A DNA stretch of 64,000 nt from Pseudobdellovibrionaceae bacterium (GTDB lineage Bacteria; Bdellovibrionota; Bdellovibrionia; Bdellovibrionales; Bdellovibrionaceae): positions 62,001 to 126,000 of the forward strand of contig JAHBUW010000003.1 in assembly GCA_019637875.1 (NCBI GenBank). Direction: 5' to 3'. The notes below the pieces were generated by a model. That model was not told the origin of the DNA, made no database searches, and worked only from the letters and a program-made list of their open reading frames with translations. The first letter of the stretch is position 1, and each line of letters begins with the position of its first letter. The position numbers were made by a program, and so were the translations under genes. Positions 60,171 to 64,000 of the stretch are shown one piece after another.

Positions 60171-60983
60171 TCAATATTCGAAAAAGTCGATATTCAGACA
60201 ACGCACGACTTCGGCTTCACTGGGCGCGACCATTTGCGTGATCCGCGAGATGAACTCGGGCAGCTCTTCGCGGATTTTCTGCGCGACTTCGCTCGACATA
60301 TTCATCGGGCCCGTGAAGAACAAATTTTGATCGTCGGCGAACACCATTTTCTGGAAGGCCTGGATGCGCCAGTTCTGATGGTGCTTCACCACCAAGAGCG
60401 ACTTCGCGGGCACATGGGTCCACGCGGGCCCGAAAGCGAGATGCGCGCCTTCACGGATCACGAGGTTCCGCGACAACAGGAACTCCAGGATCTTTTCGAC
60501 TTGAAAAACCGGAAGGCCCAAACGCTCGGCCAGGTCCGTGGCGCCCTCGTAACGGTGAAGCGCGCACAAATTGCGGATCCCCGCGTACATCCAGCTCGAG
60601 TAGTAGATCGCCTTGTCCTCGTCGGACAATTCTTGCCGGTCGTGCAGATCGAGTTTTTTCTCGAGGGAACGGTTCTTCTTCTGCTCGTCGACGATGCGGC
60701 GCTTGAGTTTTTCCTTCAGGTTCGCCGAACCCGATTTCTGAAACTCCACCAGCAGCAGAAAAAACTGCGCTTCGTGATCGTCCAGGTGCAAGTAGTCGCA
60801 AAGATCCGCGGCCATTTCGAGGCTCAGGTGTTTTTCACCGCGAAAGACCTGACTCATCAGGGTCGTGGAAACGCGAAGGGCCAGGGCCATGCGGCGGTAT
60901 TCGCCGTGGCCCTGTTTCGGGAGGGATTCGATCCGCTCGTTGACGTAGCGTTTGTAATCCTGAAAGCGGAACACCGGAGTCAC
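60171..60983 (-). CDS. TIGR02147-type transcriptional-regulator-like protein
   Basis: A 270-residue protein matching the TIGR02147/DUF4423 plan known mainly from Bdellovibrio-like and Fibrobacter genomes. An N-terminal FRFQDYKRYVNERIESLP leads to an HTH-like region (EYRRMALALRVSTTLMSQVFRG then KHLSLEMAADLCDYLHL). ASWMYAGIRNL-like YYSSWMYAGIRNLCALHRYE and a C-terminal part (QVEKILEFLLSRNLVI, MNMSSEVAQKIREELPEF) follow. It probably binds DNA. The start is GTG at 60983; GTG 60974 is possible. The flippase gene follows by 8 nt. No target site was identified. Confidence 0.85.
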   Translation of the reverse strand: MTPVFRFQDYKRYVNERIESLPKQGHGEYRRMALALRVSTTLMSQVFRGEKHLSLEMAADLCDYLHLDDHEAQFFLLLVEFQKSGSANLKEKLKRRIVDEQKKNRSLEKKLDLHDRQELSDEDKAIYYSSWMYAGIRNLCALHRYEGATDLAERLGLPVFQVEKILEFLLSRNLVIREGAHLAFGPAWTHVPAKSLLVVKHHQNWRIQAFQKMVFADDQNLFFTGPMNMSSEVAQKIREELPEFISRITQMVAPSEAEVVRCLNIDFFEY

Positions 60984-61030
60984 CCCTAGAGTTGACCAGG
61001 ACGTGCGCGTTTCTGTGAACCATTCGTTTC

Positions 61031-61053
61031 ACCCGACGCGACCGAAGTCGGGT
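61031..61053. promoter_or_regulatory. Inverted repeat between regulator and lipoprotein operon
   Basis: ACCCGAC (61031-61037) and GTCGGGT (61047-61053) form a perfect 7-bp repeat with a 9-nt spacer, between the divergent TIGR02147 gene and the lipoprotein operon. It could be an operator for the nearby regulator. Confidence 0.35.
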
Positions 61054-61109
61054 TTAAACGATCTGGATGGCACGCGCCTTGGACTAAGGAAGGTCCAGAG
61101 GAGCCCCAA

Positions 61110-62306
61110 ATGCGGCGTGTTTGGTTTATGGCTGTCTTTCTTTTGATCGGGTGCGGCCCATCGGGGGCACCGGTGCGTGAAGAGATTCAGGCCGCGACCG
61201 CCCGTCCCCCCGTCCCCACGCGCCCGCAGAAAACGCCCGAAACCGCGCCGACCGGTCCCGTCGCCACCCCTGCCGTCCCCGCCCCGACCGACGCGCCCAC
61301 GGGCACCGACTTCCGCGAGTCCAGCGCGATCGGCGCCGCTTTCGAGATCATCGAACTGAACCGGAGCGAGCTGAGCGACGCCAAGGCCCCCATCGAGAAA
61401 CTCGCCGCGCGTTTGGAACCCGTTCTTCCCGGTTTCAGCCGTCAGCTCCGCTGGGTGCTGAGCCGCCCCTTCGAAGCCTACCGCGGCTCATTGACCGCGC
61501 TTTTACGTGAGGCCCCGCTGAAACTGCTGACCCGCATGGAGCAAACAAAAATGCCGGGCGAAGTTCTGCACCACGAACGCGGATTGATCTTCGCGTACGA
61601 AAAATGGGCGAACGAGACGGCCTCGGCCCGCGGTCTACGCGTGATGATCGCGGTGCTCGATCACCTCTTGCAGTTCGAGAGCGGTGAAAAGCTCTATTGC
61701 CTGTCCTACAGCGCGAACGAAAAGAACTGCACAGGCGCTTGGGACGTGCACTCGCGGCAGACGAAGCCTTCGAAGTACGCGGCGCTGGCGCCCGTCGCCG
61801 AAGCGCTTCTTTCCGGCAACGAAGCTTTCTACACGCCGACGGCGATCATGGAATTTTTGAAACCTTATGGTTTCCAAGCGCCTTACCTGACGCATTCGAT
61901 CTCCACCGGCGAGTCGGTACTCGCGATGCTCCGCGAACTCGACGGTCAGGCCCTCAGCCCCGTGAAAGTCACCGGCGATCACGAAAAGGACTACGCCGCC
62001 GTCACCGAGTGTCGCTTCCGTCTGCAAGCCCAATCGCTGGAAGTCACTCTGGGCGACGCGCGCTGGGATCTGCAATGGTCCTTCAAACCCGAAGAGCGTT
62101 TTGAATCCTACCGCGACTCCGAAAAGCCCGAAGTTTACCGCTTCTACGTCCACGGCATGAGCGCGGCCCCGGCCCCCGTCGGCGCTTACGCCGAAATCCA
62201 AATCGCCCGTTCTCCCGTAAAATACGTTCGTCTGCAGTTGAACGAGCTCGCGGCGGGCCAAGTGAAGGCGCGCGCGTCGACGATTGAATGCGGAGGAACG
62301 CCGTGA
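61110..62306 (+). CDS. Lipoprotein of unknown function
   Basis: A 398-residue lipoprotein (signal VWFMAVFLLIGC, Cys at 15). A Pro/Thr/Ala-rich linker (about 25-68) leads to a helical region around 80-170 and a mixed C-terminal domain with ECRFRLQAQSLEVTLGDARW and a final Cys in STIECGG. GAGGAG lies 6 nt before the ATG. It shares its plan (lipobox, Pro linker, late beta region) with the next gene, with which its stop overlaps by 4 nt. No family was recognised. Confidence 0.72.
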   Translation: MRRVWFMAVFLLIGCGPSGAPVREEIQAATARPPVPTRPQKTPETAPTGPVATPAVPAPTDAPTGTDFRESSAIGAAFEIIELNRSELSDAKAPIEKLAARLEPVLPGFSRQLRWVLSRPFEAYRGSLTALLREAPLKLLTRMEQTKMPGEVLHHERGLIFAYEKWANETASARGLRVMIAVLDHLLQFESGEKLYCLSYSANEKNCTGAWDVHSRQTKPSKYAALAPVAEALLSGNEAFYTPTAIMEFLKPYGFQAPYLTHSISTGESVLAMLRELDGQALSPVKVTGDHEKDYAAVTECRFRLQAQSLEVTLGDARWDLQWSFKPEERFESYRDSEKPEVYRFYVHGMSAAPAPVGAYAEIQIARSPVKYVRLQLNELAAGQVKARASTIECGGTP

Positions 62307-63673
62307 CGAAGTTCGTAGCGTTTCTTCTGCTTTCCCTCGTGACCCTCGCCGCGTGCACGCCCCGTCAAGACGGCGGTTCGGCCATTCAATCCATCCCGGG
62401 TCGCGTGGCCTCGCCCGCACCCGGTCCCGCGACACCTTCAATTCCGGCCACACTGCCCGCCGCGACCGGCCCGGTCACCACCGGCGTGGGCGGTGGCGAT
62501 TTGGGAGGCGGGAACGGCATTCTCGGCAAACCTTTAGAGACCTACCGCATCCGTATCGACCATACCGAAGAGTTCCGCGACTTCCTGCAACCGGTCTTGA
62601 TGCGCGTCGAGAAAAAGCTTCCGCTACTCGCCCTCGAGATGTGGCACGTGATCCAACGTCGCGCTTGGTACTTCGTGCCGGTGAAATTGCAAACGCTGCC
62701 CGCGGACCTCATCGCGGTGGGTTTCGCGACCGAACAGCTCGCGCTGCAGACCCATCAATCCGTTTGGTTCGACATGGATGAATTCCGCAAGATGGACCGT
62801 CGCGCACGGGCGCAGCTGCTGCTTCATGAAGTGGTGATGGGGCTAAAGATCCTGAACTTCTCTTCGTATTCGGATCAGTGCGAAGCGCGGCGGGTCCGCG
62901 CGAGCGAAACCATGCAGTGTTCGTACATCGACCGCGTGAAACTTCCCGCCGGTTTCGACGAATTCTTCCGCGCGCAAAAAGTCGAGCTGTCGCGCGCGGA
63001 TTACGACGCCATCCGTTTCATCACCACGGAACTCTTCGACGGCAAGGAACCCGCGGACAACGCCGCCTTGGTGGATCTGCTCGCGCCCGTGCGCAAATAC
63101 CCCGCCGACATCGAAATCCAGATGCTCGAGGCGGCGACCCAAGGAACGATCCCTTTGCAAAGTTTGATCGAATCCATGAACTATCTTTTGCGCCAGAACA
63201 TCACGGGATTTTTCAGCTCGAACCAAGACATCAAACGAGGTCAACGCGCCAACCAGCGCTGCCATCTGGAGCTTTCGTTCGACGAACGTAAAAAAGTCGG
63301 CTTGGCCCGCTTGCGCCTGGAACCCTTGGCGGAAAACCTCGCGGAGGAAGTTTACGAATTCCGGATCAAAGACGAAGAGCAGTCGACTCAAGCCGACGAC
63401 CGCAAATTCTGGATGCAGAATATTCTGGTGGAGGCGAAAGACGAGCCCACGATCGGCGACGAACGTTGGGAGCTGGAAATCTCGCGTTCCATCACGGGCG
63501 TGCAGCAGTACTCCTTGTCGCGCTCGAAATACGTCCGCGACCACGGTTTCCAAAAGCAGCTCAACGCGATTCCGAGCTGGTCGCAGGACGGAAGTTTCAT
63601 CCCGACGCCCACGGGCTTCAAAGCTTCGGGCGTGATGTGCTTCCCGACGCGTAGTCTGTACCTCGAACTCTAA
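62303..63673 (+). CDS. Lipoprotein of unknown function with metzincin-like HEVV
   Basis: A 456-residue lipoprotein. The GTG at 62303 overlaps the previous stop (GTGA), has GGAGG 7 nt upstream, and yields KFVAFLLLSLVTLAAC. A Pro/Ala/Thr linker and a Gly-rich GVGGGDLGGGNGILG segment precede a body with ARAQLLLHEVVMGLKIL. HExxx there resembles the first half of a zinc HExxH but lacks the second His, so peptidase activity is not supported. The C-terminal half has a CHLELSF...MCFP domain like the preceding protein. It is the second of three tandem lipoprotein genes. Confidence 0.72.
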   Translation: MTKFVAFLLLSLVTLAACTPRQDGGSAIQSIPGRVASPAPGPATPSIPATLPAATGPVTTGVGGGDLGGGNGILGKPLETYRIRIDHTEEFRDFLQPVLMRVEKKLPLLALEMWHVIQRRAWYFVPVKLQTLPADLIAVGFATEQLALQTHQSVWFDMDEFRKMDRRARAQLLLHEVVMGLKILNFSSYSDQCEARRVRASETMQCSYIDRVKLPAGFDEFFRAQKVELSRADYDAIRFITTELFDGKEPADNAALVDLLAPVRKYPADIEIQMLEAATQGTIPLQSLIESMNYLLRQNITGFFSSNQDIKRGQRANQRCHLELSFDERKKVGLARLRLEPLAENLAEEVYEFRIKDEEQSTQADDRKFWMQNILVEAKDEPTIGDERWELEISRSITGVQQYSLSRSKYVRDHGFQKQLNAIPSWSQDGSFIPTPTGFKASGVMCFPTRSLYLEL

Positions 63674-63714
63674 ATTAGTTTGCCAAGCCTCGCGACCGCA
63701 AGGAGGCTTTGCTC

Positions 63715-64000
63715 ATGAAAGCCTGCATCCCCCTTCTTTGCGTTTCGCTTTTGCTACAAGCTGGTGTCACGGCTTGTGTCACCTCCCCCGTCCGCCGCCA
63801 AGAGATCGTGCGCCTGAGCGCCGATCGCCGCTGCGGGGACCTGCTGGATATGGCCGATTGGGACCGCGAGGAAAGCCTGCTCGCCACGACTCAAGAGCTT
63901 CTGGAAGCGCGTTGCCATCCCGAGAGCTTGAAACTCGGCGGATTGTTACGCGACCGGTTGCGCGACAAGGATTACTCGGTCACGGCCGAAGCGCTTTCGG
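63715..64000 (+). CDS. Lipoprotein (3' end outside window)
   Basis: The first 95 residues are seen: a signal CIPLLCVSLLLQAGVTAC with the lipobox Cys at 20, then a polar helical region (RRQEIVRLSADRRCGDLLDM, ESLLATTQELLEARCHPES, GLLRDRLRDKDYS) with two further Cys. AAGGAGG lies 7 nt before the ATG. It is the third lipoprotein in a row on the plus strand, 41 nt after the previous one. It is open to the window end; function unknown. Confidence 0.7.
   Translation, partial: MKACIPLLCVSLLLQAGVTACVTSPVRRQEIVRLSADRRCGDLLDMADWDREESLLATTQELLEARCHPESLKLGGLLRDRLRDKDYSVTAEALS

Noticed and set aside
62820-62850. HEVV motif as a zinc peptidase active site
   Set aside because: The second His of HExxH is missing and no third ligand was seen.

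Overview
ORGANISM. The window is GC-rich chromosomal DNA, roughly 60 % GC, densely packed on both strands, with no rRNA, tRNA, CRISPR array, transposase or phage gene. It most resembles a Bdellovibrio-like member of the Bdellovibrionota with unusually high GC. The signs are a TIGR02147-type regulator, two lipoproteins whose lipobox ends in FQNC, many secreted proteins and lipoproteins without recognisable family, three secreted trypsin/V8-like proteases, a SpeD-SpeE fusion and an Ala/Lys/Glu-rich coiled-coil export protein. The assignment is inference from protein character; no database was searched. LAYOUT. 1-3.05 kb: minus-strand LysM, GYF/PilZ and coiled-coil genes. 3.05-3.5 kb: a 450-bp gap with an operator-like palindrome and an orphan plus-strand terminator. 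3.5-9.6 kb: hybrid histidine kinase, amidase, rph, rdgB and a secreted protein. 9.7-15.2 kb: STAS protein, prs, then rplY-pth-ychF-amidase. 15.2-21 kb: FQNC lipoprotein, exported protein, two DppB/C-like permeases and a soluble lytic transglycosylase. 21-27.5 kb: radA, a cNMP-binding protein, a serine protease, an NAD-type isocitrate dehydrogenase, a 200-bp giant inverted repeat, a second PRPP-synthetase homologue and a lipid kinase. 27.5-36 kb: MAPEG and outer-membrane proteins, glpK, a PlsC-like acyltransferase, two S1-protease lipoproteins, small proteins, asparaginase and a pilin-like protein. 36-44 kb: hutI, gpmA and the 2-oxoglutarate dehydrogenase operon sucA-sucB-lpdA. 44-49.5 kb: exported proteins, a palindromic repeat present twice, and the polyamine operon speDE-speB. 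49.5-53.6 kb: TPR lipoprotein, GT2 glycosyltransferase, TMTC-like membrane protein and hexapeptide acetyltransferase. 53.8-64 kb: beta-barrel and TSP1-like lipoproteins, hutU, a 27-residue membrane peptide, a MOP-type flippase, a TIGR02147 regulator and three tandem lipoproteins. HOW IT WORKS TOGETHER. Housekeeping metabolism (PRPP, TCA cycle, glycolysis, histidine breakdown, glycerol, polyamines) and translation genes are interleaved with cell-envelope and secretion genes that fit a proteolytic or predatory life style. The non-coding features stand out most. A 200-bp nested inverted repeat lies directly upstream of the second PRPP-synthetase gene. A palindrome with an identical 29-bp core occurs twice around one small gene, and three neighbouring genes there end with the same AGG-TAG-CCG. 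Several hairpins contain stop codons. A set of promoters places a -10 box only 6-8 nt before the ATG of genes without a Shine-Dalgarno site, which predicts leaderless mRNAs.
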